Assembly (NCBI GenBank): GCA_018242585.1
Contig: JAFEBQ010000016.1
Location: forward strand, 62,001-126,000
Source: Planctomycetota bacterium
GTDB taxonomy: Bacteria; Planctomycetota; Planctomycetia; Pirellulales; PNKZ01
Reading direction: 5' to 3'
Length of the DNA: 64,000 nt
The notes under the pieces: model-generated
Told to the model about the DNA's origin: nothing
Database searches by the model: none
Seen by the model: the letters and a program-made list of their open reading frames with translations, nothing else
Position numbers and translations under genes: made by a program
In this document: positions 1-9,362 of the stretch, one piece after another
Position numbering within the stretch: the first letter of the stretch is position 1
Layout of the letters: each line of letters opens with the position of its first letter

Positions 1-2673
1 CAAGTGCAGGTTGTGCTCGACGACGATCAGCGAATGTCCGACGGCCAGCAGGGCCTCGAAGCAATCGAGCAACTGCACGATGTCGGCAAAGTGAAGCCCC
101 GTGGTCGGCTCGTCCAACAGGAACAACGTCCGCCCGCGCTTGGCGGCCGAGATATAGGCCGCCAGTTTCAGCCGCTGCGACTCGCCACCGCTCAAGGTGT
201 TGGCCGGCTGTCCCAACCGCAGATAGTCGAGTCCGACGTCGATCAGCCGCTTGAGCCGCGCTTGCACCTTGGCGTGGCCGCGAAAGAACGTGAACGCTTC
301 GCGAACGGTCATATCGAGCACGTCGGCGATGTTGCGGCCGCGATAGTTGATGTCGAGAATCTCGCGGCGATAGCGCCGGCCGTGGCACTGGCTGCATTTC
401 ATGAACACGTCGGCTAGGAACTGCATGTCGACCTGGATATAGCCGTCCCCTTCACACTGGCTGCAACGGCCGGCTTCGTTGTTGAAGCTGAAATGGGTGG
501 CCGTGTAGTTGCGGGTTTTGGCGTCAACGGTCGCGGCAAAGACGGCGCGGATTTCGTCGAAGGCCTTGATGTAGGTCACCGGGTTCGAGCGCGGCGAACG
601 GCCGATCGGCGCTTGATCCACCAGCACCACGTCGCCAATCTGACCGTCCCCCAGCACGTCATCGTGCGCCAATGGCGGAGTCGTCTCCTTCTTCATTCGT
701 TTGCACAGCGCCGGATACAGCGTGTCTTGCACCAGCGTGCTCTTGCCGGCGCCGCTCACGCCCGTGACCACGCAGAGCATTCCTAGCGGAAACTCGACGG
801 TCAGGTTTTTCAGGTTGTTCCCCCGCGCGCCGGCCAGGCGAATCCAGCCGTGGTTCGGCGTGCGGCGGCGCTGGGGGCTGCGAATGATCCGGCGTCCCGC
901 CAGGTAGTCGCCGGTCAGACTGTCGGGCGACTCGATCATTTCCTCGGGCGTCCCCTGAAAGACGACGCGGCCGCCGCGCTGGCCCGCGCCGGGACCAATT
1001 TCGACCACCTGATCGGCGGCGCGGATCATCGCCTCTTCATGTTCGACGACGATCACGGTGTTTTGTCGCGCCAGCAAGCCGCGGATCGCGCCGATCAACC
1101 GGTCAGTATCGCGCGGGTGCAGCCCGGCCGACGGCTCGTCAAGGACGTACAGCATGTTGACCAGGCTGCTGCCGATGGCCGAGGCCAGCGCCACGCGCTG
1201 CGACTCGCCGCCGCTCAGCGTCCGCAACGACCGATCGAGTGTCAGATAGTCGAGCCCCACCACCACCAGAAAGTTCAACCGGGACTGGACCTGTTCGAGC
1301 ATGGTCCGGGCCACTTGCCGCTCGTGGTTGCTCAGTTCCAGGGCTTTCAAGAAGCCGAGCGCGTCGCCGACTTTCATGGCCGACAGCTCGGCCAGATTCT
1401 TGCCGCCCACGCGCACCGACAAAGCGTCGGCGTTCAGCCGCCGGCCTTCGCACGTGGGGCACGTGCGATAACTGCGCCAACGACTGAGAAAGACGCGGTT
1501 GTGCATCTTGTACTTGCGGCGCTCGAGCCAGGCAAAGAACCCGTTCAGGCCGCCGAATTTCCGCTCGGGCACGCCCGCGACGATCAGCGCCTTTTGCGCC
1601 TCGGTCAACTTGCCGAACGGCACATCGACGGGCAGCTCGTAATCGCGGGCGAGCGCCAACAACTCTTTCAGCTCATGCTCGTAGGCCGGCGTGTTCCACG
1701 GCGCGATCGCCCCCTCTCTTAGCGACTTGCTCGCGTCGGGGACGATCAGGTTCCAGTCCAGATCGATCACATTGCCGAACCCTTCGCATTCGGCGCACGC
1801 GCCGAGCGGGCTGTTGAAGCTGAACAGGCGCGGCTCGGGCGTGGGGTAATCGATGCCGCAATCGTCGCAGCGCAATTGGGTGCCAAAGCCGAGCCGACGC
1901 CAGGGCTGGCCGTCGAGTGTCGCGGGCACGCCGGCGGGCAAGACCTCGGTACGCACCTCGGCCGGTAGCCAGACCGAACAATGTCCCGCGCCGTGGCCGA
2001 GCGCCGTCTCGAGCGAGTCGCGCAGCCGGGTTTCGCCTTGCGCCCCGGCGGTCAGCCGGTCGACGACGACGAATACCTTCTCGGGGTTCCAATCGGCCGG
2101 CGCTTGTTCGAGCGTGATGGTTTTTTCGTCAGCGATCACGCGCTGAAAGCCCAGGCTGCGGAGCCGTTCGACCAGCGGCGCTGTGCCGTCGCTTTCTTCG
2201 GCGTGCGATTCAAAGGCCAACAGAAACCGCGTTCCCTCGGGCAAACGCCGCAAGGCATCGACGATCGTTTCGGGGGACTCGCGGCGAATCCAGCGGCCAC
2301 AGCCGCGGCAGATCACGCGGCCGATGCGGGCAAACAGCAGCCGCAGGTAGTCGTGCGTCTCGGTGGCCGTGCCGACGGTCGAGCGATTCGAGCGTGTCGA
2401 GCTGTCGGCGGCAATGGCGATGGCCGGCGGCAGGCCGTCGATCCGCTCGGCGGCGGGCTTTTCCAGGCGTTCGAGGAATTGCCGGGTGTAAGCCGAGAAG
2501 CTTTCGATGTACCGCCGCTGGCCTTCGGCATAGAGGGTGTCGAACGCCAGGCTGCTCTTACCGCTGCCGCTCAGGCCACAGAAGGTGATCCAGCGATAAT
2601 GCGGCAGATCGAGGTCCACTTGCTGCAAGTTGTGAACTTCGACGCGACGCAGCGCGATGACACGCTCGGGCAC
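1..2673 (-). CDS. uvrA: UvrA, excinuclease ABC ATPase subunit (3' end cut by window)
   Basis: Damage-recognition ATPase of nucleotide excision repair; dimeric UvrA loads UvrB at lesions. Reading the minus strand from a GTG at 2673 gives a Walker A GLSGSGKSS around residues 33-41, followed by the typical FDTLYAEGQRRYIES stretch. Two Cys4 zinc modules are visible: CDDC...CAEC coded near 1785-1850 and CSQC...CSQCHG near 390-470. An ABC signature LSGGESQR lies near 170-195, and the frame is open to base 1, where VVEHNL of the last Walker B/switch is read. About 891 residues are present, so only some 50-60 C-terminal residues are missing compared with the usual 940. The GTG is chosen because AGAGAG lies 6 nt upstream; an in-frame TTG at 2679 is the alternative. 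It is divergent from the GntR gene. Confidence 0.95.
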   Translation of the reverse strand, partial: MPERVIALRRVEVHNLQQVDLDLPHYRWITFCGLSGSGKSSLAFDTLYAEGQRRYIESFSAYTRQFLERLEKPAAERIDGLPPAIAIAADSSTRSNRSTVGTATETHDYLRLLFARIGRVICRGCGRWIRRESPETIVDALRRLPEGTRFLLAFESHAEESDGTAPLVERLRSLGFQRVIADEKTITLEQAPADWNPEKVFVVVDRLTAGAQGETRLRDSLETALGHGAGHCSVWLPAEVRTEVLPAGVPATLDGQPWRRLGFGTQLRCDDCGIDYPTPEPRLFSFNSPLGACAECEGFGNVIDLDWNLIVPDASKSLREGAIAPWNTPAYEHELKELLALARDYELPVDVPFGKLTEAQKALIVAGVPERKFGGLNGFFAWLERRKYKMHNRVFLSRWRSYRTCPTCEGRRLNADALSVRVGGKNLAELSAMKVGDALGFLKALELSNHERQVARTMLEQVQSRLNFLVVVGLDYLTLDRSLRTLSGGESQRVALASAIGSSLVNMLYVLDEPSAGLHPRDTDRLIGAIRGLLARQNTVIVVEHEEAMIRAADQVVEIGPGAGQRGGRVVFQGTPEEMIESPDSLTGDYLAGRRIIRSPQRRRTPNHGWIRLAGARGNNLKNLTVEFPLGMLCVVTGVSGAGKSTLVQDTLYPALCKRMKKETTPPLAHDDVLGDGQIGDVVLVDQAPIGRSPRSNPVTYIKAFDEIRAVFAATVDAKTRNYTATHFSFNNEAGRCSQCEGDGYIQVDMQFLADVFMKCSQCHGRRYRREILDINYRGRNIADVLDMTVREAFTFFRGHAKVQARLKRLIDVGLDYLRLGQPANTLSGGESQRLKLAAYISAAKRGRTLFLLDEPTTGLHFADIVQLLDCFEALLAVGHSLIVVEHNLHL

Positions 2674-2794
2674 GGGCAACTCTCTGGGCTCAAGGACAGG
2701 GTTTCGCAACTTGCCATCGTAGACCAGTGCTGGCGAAGGGACTAGCGGCGCGGGGAGCGTTAAGTTGGCCCATGAAAAGGAGTTTGGTACATCG

Positions 2795-2813
2795 ATTGTA
2801 TTTTGCATACAAT
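2795..2813. promoter_or_regulatory. Putative GntR/FCD operator (perfect 7-5-7 inverted repeat)
   Basis: ATTGTAT and ATACAAT face each other across TTTGC, with a further ATACAA half-site at 2815-2820. FCD-type GntR regulators commonly bind TTGTATACAA-like palindromes, and a GntR gene starts 83 bp downstream. The site lies in the divergent uvrA/gntR spacer, so autoregulation of gntR and the downstream operon is the simplest reading (inference). Confidence 0.55.
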
Positions 2814-2895
2814 TCATACAAGTTTTTGTCGCGTTGAAGTTTAGGTATTGTTATGTTGTGGAAAACTTGCCATCCGAACGAGGGTCGCACCGCTC

Positions 2896-3504
2896 ATGGC
2901 ATCTCCCGTCGTTTTTCGCAACATTCGCGAGCAAATCGCCAATCATCTGCGGCAAGAAGTCTTGTCGGGGCGCGTGCGTCGGGGCGATCCGCTGCGCGAA
3001 GTCGAGCTGGCCGAACGCTACGGTGTCAGCCGGTCGCCGGTTCGTGACGCCCTGCTGCAACTCACCCAGGAAGGTCTGCTGGTCGCCGAGCCAAATTGCG
3101 GCGTTCGGGTTCACGGCGGGCCGAGCGAGACGCTGCGGCCGTTGGTGATTTCCCTGCGGCGGCAGATCGAACGGTTCGCGCTCGACTTGGTGTTCGACGA
3201 GCTCGACGAGCCGGCGCTGGCCTCGTGGCATTCGATCCTCGATCGGCTCAAATGGGCCTGTGACGCCAACGACTTTGCCGGGGTGATCGAACACGATATG
3301 GCGTTCCACCGCTGGATCATCGAGCGGACTGGCGACGCCGACCTGGTGGCGGTCTGGCTGCCGATCGTCTCGCGGATGTTGCTGGTCTATTCGCGGCACG
3401 AATCGCTGAGCGAAGTCTACCCAGAACACCTGGCCGTTTTCAACGCGGTTCGGGCCGGCGATCGCGCGGCCGCGCTCGCGGCGCTGGAGGCGAACATCGT
3501 ATGA
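2896..3504 (+). CDS. GntR family transcriptional regulator, FCD (FadR-like) type
   Basis: Predicted 202-residue DNA-binding repressor or activator controlled by a small acid ligand. The N-terminal 70 residues form a winged helix (LREVELAERYGVSRSPVRDAL is the recognition region). The remainder is an FCD helical bundle with candidate metal-ligand His/Asp residues in EHDMAFHRWI and YPEHLAVF. The ATG at 2896 gives the standard N-terminus; an upstream in-frame ATG at 2848 would add 16 residues unlike the family. Its stop overlaps the next start by 4 nt (ATGA), so it is translationally coupled to the cytochrome/DUF1549 gene and probably controls it. The C-terminus is slightly short for FCD regulators, ending just after the last predicted helix. 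The ligand cannot be told from sequence. Confidence 0.88.
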   Translation: MASPVVFRNIREQIANHLRQEVLSGRVRRGDPLREVELAERYGVSRSPVRDALLQLTQEGLLVAEPNCGVRVHGGPSETLRPLVISLRRQIERFALDLVFDELDEPALASWHSILDRLKWACDANDFAGVIEHDMAFHRWIIERTGDADLVAVWLPIVSRMLLVYSRHESLSEVYPEHLAVFNAVRAGDRAAALAALEANIV

Positions 3505-6251
3505 GCCTCACGTTGCGTTCGGCGGTCAGCGCTTGTGTTTCAATCTTCGTGGCTGCGGTGGCGCACGCCGCCGAGCCGCTTGATGCCGAGCCGTTGTTCC
3601 AGCGCGAAGTGTTGCCGGTACTGCGCGAAAAATGCTTCGGCTGCCACGGCGACGGTAAGGAGCTGGAAGGGGGGCTCGACTTGCGCTCGCGGGGGGCGTT
3701 GCTGCGCGGCGGCGATTCGGGCCCGGCGCTGGTGCCGAAGAAGCCGCGCGAAAGCCTGCTCTACCAAGCGATCCTCTGGGACAATGAAGAACTGCGGATG
3801 CCCCCTCAGGCCCGCAACCGATTGGGGGCGAATGAAATCGCCTCGATCGAACGCTGGATCGAAGCCGGCGCCCCGTGGCCCAAAGCGCGCGCGGGCAAGT
3901 CCGCCGCGCCAGAAGACCAACAAGCTGAAGGGACGCTCGTGTCGACCAGCGGTGGGTTGAGCGAGGCCTGGAATCAGCGCCGCTACAAGCCCGACGAGAT
4001 TTGGGCCTATCTGCCGATCCAGCGCCCGCAGGTGCCAAAAGGGGCCGCGCATCCGATCGATGCGTTCCTCAACGAGGAGATCGCTGAGGCCAAGTTGCAA
4101 CCGGCCCCGCGCACCGACCGGCGAACGCTCGTGCGGCGGGCGACATTTGATCTGCTCGGGCTGCCGCCACGACCGGAGGATGTGACGGCCTTCGACGCCG
4201 ACGACGCGCCCGAGGCATTCGCGAAGCTCGTCGATCGGCTGCTGGCCAGTCCGCACTATGGCGAGCAAGCGGCGCGGCACTGGCTGGACGTGGTGCGCTA
4301 TGCCGACACCAGCGGCTTTTCCAACGATTTCGAGCGGCCGAACGCCTGGCGCTATCGCGACTATGTGGTTCGCAGCTTCAACGCCGACAAGCCGTTCTAC
4401 CGGTTCATCGTCGAGCAGATCGCCGGCGACGAACTCGACGCCAAGGATCCCGAGTTGCAAATCGCGGTCGGCTATTTGCGAATGGGGCCGTGGGAACACA
4501 CCTCGATGAGCGTGGCGGCCGTGACGCGGCAGCAATTCTTGGACGACGTCACGCACGGCATCGGCGTGACGTTCCTGGGGCAGGGGCTGCGGTGCGCGTC
4601 GTGCCACGATCACAAGTTCGATCCAGTGCCGACGCGCGACTACTATCGGCTGCAAGCGGTCTTTGCCCCGACGCAACTCACCGATCGTCGCGTGCCGTTC
4701 CTGGCCAGCGAGAAGCTTGGCGACGTCAGCGAGGAGCAGGCCCGCCTGCGGCGCTTGATCGCCGAGTGCGAAGCGACCAGCGACGCGATCACCGCCAAGA
4801 CCAAGGCGGCCCTCGAACGGGTTCTGGCCGAGTGGGGCGTGAAGGACATCAAGGAGCTATCGGGCGACGAGCAGCAGAAGCTCCGTCTGGTTGGCCTGGA
4901 CGAGATCGAGAAAAGCACGCTCAAGGTGACCGAGAAGCGGAAGTCGTACCTCGAGCGCGAGCTGAAGCGGTACGAGCCGATCGCCTTCAGCGTCTATAGC
5001 GGCGCGCCGCGGCTTTACTTCTCGCCACGACTCAATAACGACATGCCCCCCGAGGCCAAACGCCGCGGCGAAGCGCCCGACGTCTGCATCCTGACCGGCG
5101 GGGCGCTCGACGCGCCGGGCGATAAGGTCGAGTCGGGCGTCTTGTCGGCGGTGGCCCACTCGAACAGCCGCGCGGAACCGAGCGCCTGGAACAGCGTCCC
5201 CCCCGCGGTCGAGGGGCGTCGATTGGCGCTGGCGCGCTGGATTGCCAGCGGTGAGAACACACTGACGGCCCGCGTGATTGTGAATCGCGTCTGGCAGCAG
5301 CACTTTGGCCACGGGTTGGTCGCCACGCCGAACAACTTTGGCAAGATGGGGGCTCGGCCGAGCCATCCCGAGCTATTGGATTGGCTGGCCACCTGGTTCA
5401 TTGACCACGGCTGGTCGATCAAGGGGCTGCACCGGCTGATCATGACCAGCGACGCGTACGCGCGGCGGTGCGACCCGGTCGACGCCAACGCGGTGGCCCA
5501 GGCCGACTCGCGGAACGCGCGACTGTCGTACTATCCGCGTCGCCGGTTGGCGGCCGAGGAGATTCGCGACGCCATGCTGGCCGCGACCGGCGAGCTGAAC
5601 CCGCGGCTGGGCGGGCCGGGCGTGTTCGTCGAGCTGAACTGGGAAGTGGCGATGCAGCCGCGCCACATTATGGGTTCGGTCGCGCCGGCCTATCAACCGG
5701 CGACCGATCCGCGCGAGCGGCACCGGCGGACGCTCTACGCGTTTCGCATTCGGACGCTGGCCGATCCCATGCTCGAAGTCTTCAACCAGCCGGTCAGCGA
5801 CACTTCGTGCGAGTGCCGCGACAACACGACCGTCACGCCCCAAGTGTTCGCGCTGTTCAATGCTCAACAAGCCCACGATCGCGCGTTGGCGCTGGCCGCG
5901 CGACTGGAACGCGAGGCGTCGGATCGGCCGGCGCAAATCGCCCGGGCGTTTGAATTGGTTTATGGTCGCGCGCCGCGGGCCGAAGAGACCGCTCGTGCCG
6001 TCGAGCACGTCGAGCGGATGACTGCTTGGCATCGACAGCACGAGCCCCAGCGCGTCGACCCGCCGCGCTCGGTGCGGCGCGAGATGATCGAGGAGATGAC
6101 CGGCGAGCCGTTCATTTGGGATGAAATGCTCGACCGGATGAAGTCGTTCCAGTCGGACTTGAAGCCGTGGGATGTCGGCCCGGGGACGCGGGCGTTGGCG
6201 GAGTTGTGTCTGGTGCTGTTCAACTCGAACGAGTTTCTTTATGTGCGCTAA
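3501..6251 (+). CDS. PSD1-type secreted cytochrome c / DUF1549 / DUF1553 protein
   Basis: Planctomycete-specific secreted protein of 916 residues. A signal peptide (about residues 1-23, ending HAAEP) is followed by a cytochrome-c-like domain with heme motif CFGCH near residue 45, then DUF1549 and C-terminal DUF1553 domains. A second CASCH motif lies near residue 355 in a conserved CHDHKFDP context, and a coiled-coil stretch (around 410-480) separates the two DUFs. The family is typically encoded next to a DUF1501 partner, as here, with an 11-bp overlap. The exact reaction is unknown; roles in redox-linked breakdown of complex organics at the cell surface are proposed for the family. Start overlaps the gntR stop (ATGA). 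Confidence 0.92.
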   Translation: MSLTLRSAVSACVSIFVAAVAHAAEPLDAEPLFQREVLPVLREKCFGCHGDGKELEGGLDLRSRGALLRGGDSGPALVPKKPRESLLYQAILWDNEELRMPPQARNRLGANEIASIERWIEAGAPWPKARAGKSAAPEDQQAEGTLVSTSGGLSEAWNQRRYKPDEIWAYLPIQRPQVPKGAAHPIDAFLNEEIAEAKLQPAPRTDRRTLVRRATFDLLGLPPRPEDVTAFDADDAPEAFAKLVDRLLASPHYGEQAARHWLDVVRYADTSGFSNDFERPNAWRYRDYVVRSFNADKPFYRFIVEQIAGDELDAKDPELQIAVGYLRMGPWEHTSMSVAAVTRQQFLDDVTHGIGVTFLGQGLRCASCHDHKFDPVPTRDYYRLQAVFAPTQLTDRRVPFLASEKLGDVSEEQARLRRLIAECEATSDAITAKTKAALERVLAEWGVKDIKELSGDEQQKLRLVGLDEIEKSTLKVTEKRKSYLERELKRYEPIAFSVYSGAPRLYFSPRLNNDMPPEAKRRGEAPDVCILTGGALDAPGDKVESGVLSAVAHSNSRAEPSAWNSVPPAVEGRRLALARWIASGENTLTARVIVNRVWQQHFGHGLVATPNNFGKMGARPSHPELLDWLATWFIDHGWSIKGLHRLIMTSDAYARRCDPVDANAVAQADSRNARLSYYPRRRLAAEEIRDAMLAATGELNPRLGGPGVFVELNWEVAMQPRHIMGSVAPAYQPATDPRERHRRTLYAFRIRTLADPMLEVFNQPVSDTSCECRDNTTVTPQVFALFNAQQAHDRALALAARLEREASDRPAQIARAFELVYGRAPRAEETARAVEHVERMTAWHRQHEPQRVDPPRSVRREMIEEMTGEPFIWDEMLDRMKSFQSDLKPWDVGPGTRALAELCLVLFNSNEFLYVR

Positions 6252-7695
6252 ACTTTTTGTGCCACCGCGGCGCGAGTTTCTCTATGGCCTGGGGGCCACG
6301 CTGGGGACGGCGGCGCTGAATACGTTGTTGCAAGCCGACGAAGCGCGCAAGATCGACGGGGCCGCGAAGTCGGGTGGTGATGCAAACGCCGAGCGCGTGA
6401 ACCCATTGGCGGCCAAGCCGGCGCATCATCGGGCCAAGGCCAAAGCCTGCATCATGCTGTTCATGGAGGGTGGCCCCAGCCACATCGACACGTTCGATCC
6501 CAAGCCGAAGCTCAACGATGTCCACATGCAGGCCTTCGAGCGCCAGGATAAGTTCGCGTCGGCCATGGCCAGTGGCCAACGCTACTACGTGCAAAGCCCG
6601 TTCAAGTTTCGCCAGGTCGGCCAGTCGGGCCTGCAGATGTGCGACGTCTGGGAGCACCTGCCGCGCGTGGCCGACGAGTTGTGCGTCTATCGCGGCTTGC
6701 AGGCCCAGTCGATCAATCACCCGACGGCTTGTTATCACATGAACACGGGGAACCAGTTCGGCGGCGACCCGGCGCTGGGGGCCTGGGTCACGTACGGGCT
6801 CGGCAGCGAGAACGCCAATCTGCCGGCGTTCGTCGTGCTGCCCGAGGCGGCTTATCCGCAAGGCGGGGCCGCGAACTGGGGGAACGGGTTCATGCCGGCG
6901 TTCTATCAAGGGACGTCGCTGCGCGCGGCAGGCTCGCCGATCTTGGACTTGCGACCGCCGCGCGGCGTGACCACCGAGCTACAACGGCGGAACTTGGACT
7001 TGCTGGCCGAGTGGAACGAGGCGGATCGGGCCCGGCATCCGCACGATGACGAACTGGCCGCGCGGATGCACGCCTATGAGCTGGCCTTTCGGATGCAGGC
7101 CGACGTGCCGGCGATCGTCGATTTGGGACAAGAGAGCGAAGCCACTCGCCAGCGCTACGGCATGGGCCAGCGCGAGACCGACGACTTTGGTCGGCGGTGT
7201 TTGTTGGCGCGGCGGCTTGTCGAGCAGGGGGTCCGCTTCGTGCAGGTCTACTCGGGGGGCTGGGACTCGCACGATTTCATCGAGCGGTCTCATCGCGCGC
7301 GGATTCGTTCGGTCGATCAGCCGATCGCGGCGCTGTTGGAAGACTTGAAACAGCGCGGGCTGCTGGACGAGACGCTGGTCGTCTGGTGCGGCGAGTTTGG
7401 CCGTTCGCCCGACAATGGCGTGCGCGGCGGCGCCCAGGCGGCCGGCCGCGATCACAACGCGCGGGCGATGGCCATGTGGCTGGCCGGCGGGGGCGTGCGG
7501 CGCGGGCAAGTGATCGGCGCGACCGACGAGTTGGGGGCCACGGCCGTCGAGGCGGTGCATCCGATTCGCGATCTGCACGTGACGTTGCTGCACCTGCTGG
7601 GGCTGAGCGACAACCAGTTGACCTACTTTCACGAAGGGCGGTTCAAGCAACTGAGCCAAACCGGCGGGGAAGTGATTAAAGAGCTGCTGGGGTAG
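6241..7695 (+). CDS. DUF1501 protein (sulfatase-fold, Tat-exported)
   Basis: 484-residue protein of the DUF1501 family, which has an alkaline-phosphatase/sulfatase-like fold and is the standard partner of DUF1549/DUF1553 cytochrome proteins. The N-terminus carries a twin-arginine-like export signal (PRREFLYGLGATLGTAALN). Conserved landmarks are FMEGGPSHIDTFDPKP, the GGWDSHDF motif near residue 340 and EFGRSP near residue 385. The ATG at 6241 lies inside the preceding reading frame, an 11-bp overlap that implies coupled translation. A longer frame to 6172 exists but would lie wholly inside the upstream gene and displace the export signal. The substrate is unknown. Confidence 0.92.
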   Translation: MCAKLFVPPRREFLYGLGATLGTAALNTLLQADEARKIDGAAKSGGDANAERVNPLAAKPAHHRAKAKACIMLFMEGGPSHIDTFDPKPKLNDVHMQAFERQDKFASAMASGQRYYVQSPFKFRQVGQSGLQMCDVWEHLPRVADELCVYRGLQAQSINHPTACYHMNTGNQFGGDPALGAWVTYGLGSENANLPAFVVLPEAAYPQGGAANWGNGFMPAFYQGTSLRAAGSPILDLRPPRGVTTELQRRNLDLLAEWNEADRARHPHDDELAARMHAYELAFRMQADVPAIVDLGQESEATRQRYGMGQRETDDFGRRCLLARRLVEQGVRFVQVYSGGWDSHDFIERSHRARIRSVDQPIAALLEDLKQRGLLDETLVVWCGEFGRSPDNGVRGGAQAAGRDHNARAMAMWLAGGGVRRGQVIGATDELGATAVEAVHPIRDLHVTLLHLLGLSDNQLTYFHEGRFKQLSQTGGEVIKELLG

Positions 7696-7913
7696 CGGTG
7701 GCCAGGCAATTGAACCACAAGGCACAGAGTAGGAAATGACGAATGATGAAGAGCATTCAACCACGACGGCACGACGGTCACGACGCCGGAAATGCGGCAG
7801 CAGTTTGAACCGCAGAGGCGCAGAGGGCGCAGAGAAAACCGCTGAGGTGGGCAAAGAGAACTCGTGGGCCAATTTCAGGTGAATGGAGTTTAGGCATTTG
7901 TCATGCGGATGCC

Positions 7914-7983
7914 GTCATTCCCGCGCAGGCGGGAATCTAGTGGTGACGGTTGGCGTCTAGATTCCCGCCTGCGCGGGAATGAC
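7914..7983. repeat. 70-bp palindromic repeat, ATTCCC-N8-GGGAAT type, copy 1
   Basis: Near-perfect terminal inverted arms of 27 bp (GTCATTCCCGCG...AATCTAG) around a 16-bp centre. Each arm is itself a small palindrome ATTCCC-N8-GGGAAT. The second copy, at 52944-53013, is of equal length but reversed: its centre matches the reverse complement of this one except for two or three bases. Confidence 0.9.
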
Positions 7984-8091
7984 GCTCGAACTCGAATGCC
8001 GCCGACAGATCGGCGCGCAGCGTCACCCGGATTCCGCCAGGGTGCAACTGGCCACGGACTACTGACAACTGACGAATTGCGGGCCGGCGTC

Positions 8092-8137
8092 AACCCTTCT
8101 CCCCCGGGGAGAAGGTGGCCGAAGGCCGGATGAGGGT
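8092..8137. repeat. CTCATCCGGC-family palindromic repeat, copy 1
   Basis: Reads AACCCTTCTCCC...GGATGAGGGT with two nested hairpins (CTCCCCCGGGGAG-like and GGCCGAAGGCC). The same unit occurs at 9270, 27945, 48135, 54150 and 54239. It lies 27 bp beyond the 3' end of the zinc-ribbon gene. Confidence 0.85.
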
Positions 8138-8164
8138 CCACCCTCCACTTCAAACGGCGCCCGC

Positions 8165-8803
8165 CTAGCTTAGCTTTTCCTCAAGCAATCGAGTCGCGTT
8201 CTTGGAGGCCGTCGTGTCCGGCCAGCGTTTGATAATGGTCCGGCAGACCAACGCGGCTCGTTTGGGATCGGTTTGCAGAACATCCTTGGCATGGGCCAAA
8301 TAGCGATCGGCTTCCGACGGTGGTGATACGGAGACTGGGGCGGGTGTCGCTAACGGTTCCGTCTTCGCTTCGGCTTCCGGTTCCCAATCACCCACCAGAT
8401 CATCAATACTTGCGGTAGGACTCTGCTGGCCCTTGTTGAAACTGGCGATCGCGGACATATCGACTTGTTCCGCGTTCGAGCTAAATAGCTTGGTCTGGCA
8501 GTAGCGACAAACCCGCGCTTCGAGCTTTATTGTCTCGGCACAATTGGGGCACTTCTTGGTGGTGGCTGCTGCTACCTCTTGCTTGTTGATGCTACGCAGA
8601 ATGAGCATGTCGATGAGCATCACCAGATTCAGAGACAGCCACGATCCCAGCAACCCATATAGTCCATATCCGGCATAGGTGTAGATTGCGATTAGCAGAC
8701 AACCGATGCCTGAGAATGGCCGGTCCATGTAGAAGTAACCCAGACCAACCAGTACGAAGTTCAAACCAATGGCGACGGGCAGACTCTTTTCTCGAACGGC
8801 CAT
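8165..8803 (-). CDS. Zinc-ribbon membrane protein of unknown function
   Basis: 212 residues from the ATG at 8803. Three hydrophobic segments (about residues 8-25, 29-45 and 50-68) are followed by a zinc ribbon CPNC...CRYC (about residues 83-102). An acidic/proline-rich linker and a helical tail (RYLAHAKDVLQ...RLLEEKLS) resembling a TPR-like segment complete it. The topology suggests a small inner-membrane anchor with a cytoplasmic metal-binding and protein-binding tail. The open frame continues upstream to 8995, but that part reads like non-coding DNA, so the ATG followed by MAVREKSLP is preferred. No characterised homolog recognised. Confidence 0.75.
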   Translation of the reverse strand: MAVREKSLPVAIGLNFVLVGLGYFYMDRPFSGIGCLLIAIYTYAGYGLYGLLGSWLSLNLVMLIDMLILRSINKQEVAAATTKKCPNCAETIKLEARVCRYCQTKLFSSNAEQVDMSAIASFNKGQQSPTASIDDLVGDWEPEAEAKTEPLATPAPVSVSPPSEADRYLAHAKDVLQTDPKRAALVCRTIIKRWPDTTASKNATRLLEEKLS

Positions 8804-9085
8804 GAGGTGTACCCCAAATAAAAAGGAGCGTCGAACCAACGCCGCTCGCAGAACCCCGACCAAGGGGCAAACAGAACAGCACCGGCCGACGCCCCCTTGC
8901 GGAGGCGCGGTCCAAGCGCCGCTTCTGTTTTCAAGAGCCTTACGGCTCAGGTTGGTCGTTTCTGCGAAGCAGCAAACTTGACGCACGCGCGTCATTCGAA
9001 TTGTTTCATTAAGCGGACAAGTTCTCCTGGAATAAGGACTTAACGGTTCCTAGTTTAGTGTCAGCCGCACCAGCGAGCTAGCCTG

Positions 9086-9224
9086 GTAGGGTGTACTCTC
9101 TGCACCTTAGATTGAGTGTCCTGGCCAAATGCCAAACGATTCGCCACCACGGTCAGTGCCGCTATCAGCCTGATTCACTTCCCGCGCCCGCAGCGGAGTA
9201 TAAGGTGCATGGAGTGCATCCTAC
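9086..9224. repeat. GTAGGGTGCACT inverted-pair element, copy 1
   Basis: Left arm GTAGGGTGTACTCTCTGCACCTTA and right arm TAAGGTGCATGGAGTGCATCCTAC are imperfect reverse complements, each with its own small hairpin, separated by about 90 bp of unique DNA. The same architecture occurs at 36702-36829 with an unrelated core. Confidence 0.8.
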
Positions 9225-9269
9225 GGGAGTGGCCTACCAAGTCTCGGCCTTAAGCATTGCGCGGCGTTG

Positions 9270-9315
9270 ACCCTCATCCGGCCTTCGGCCACCTTCTCCC
9301 GGGGGGAGAAGGGTT
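9270..9315. repeat. CTCATCCGGC-family palindromic repeat, copy 2
   Basis: ACCCTCATCCGGCC...GAGAAGGGTT, inverted relative to the copy at 8092 and nearly identical to the one at 54239. It lies just downstream of the bestrophin-like gene. Confidence 0.85.
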
Positions 9316-9362
9316 GCTTCATGCTCCGTGATGATGGGAGCGCTGTTGTTGGGTAGCGATGT

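Larger units (their letters stand above)
7696..8164. other. Intergenic, 469 bp, repeat-bearing
   Basis: No credible gene. It contains a 70-bp ATTCCC/GGGAAT palindrome (7914-7983) and a CTCATCCGGC palindrome (8092-8137), plus direct AG-rich blocks (cacagagg-like, near 7720 and 7815). Confidence 0.6.
8804..9362. other. Intergenic, 559 bp, repeat-bearing
   Basis: No supported gene. It carries a GTAG inverted pair (9086-9224) and a CTCATCCGGC palindrome (9270-9315). The rest is featureless to the eye. Confidence 0.6.

Noticed and set aside
4-2745. Long plus-strand open frames over the uvrA region
   Set aside because: Their residue makeup is arbitrary and the minus strand has the complete UvrA motif set; they are shadows of a GC-rich gene.
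7914-7983. CRISPR repeat
   Set aside because: A single palindromic unit with one distant inverted copy; no array of regularly spaced repeats and no cas genes.
8804-8995. 64-residue N-terminal extension of the zinc-ribbon protein
   Set aside because: It reads as Arg/Cys-rich noise before a well-placed ATG.
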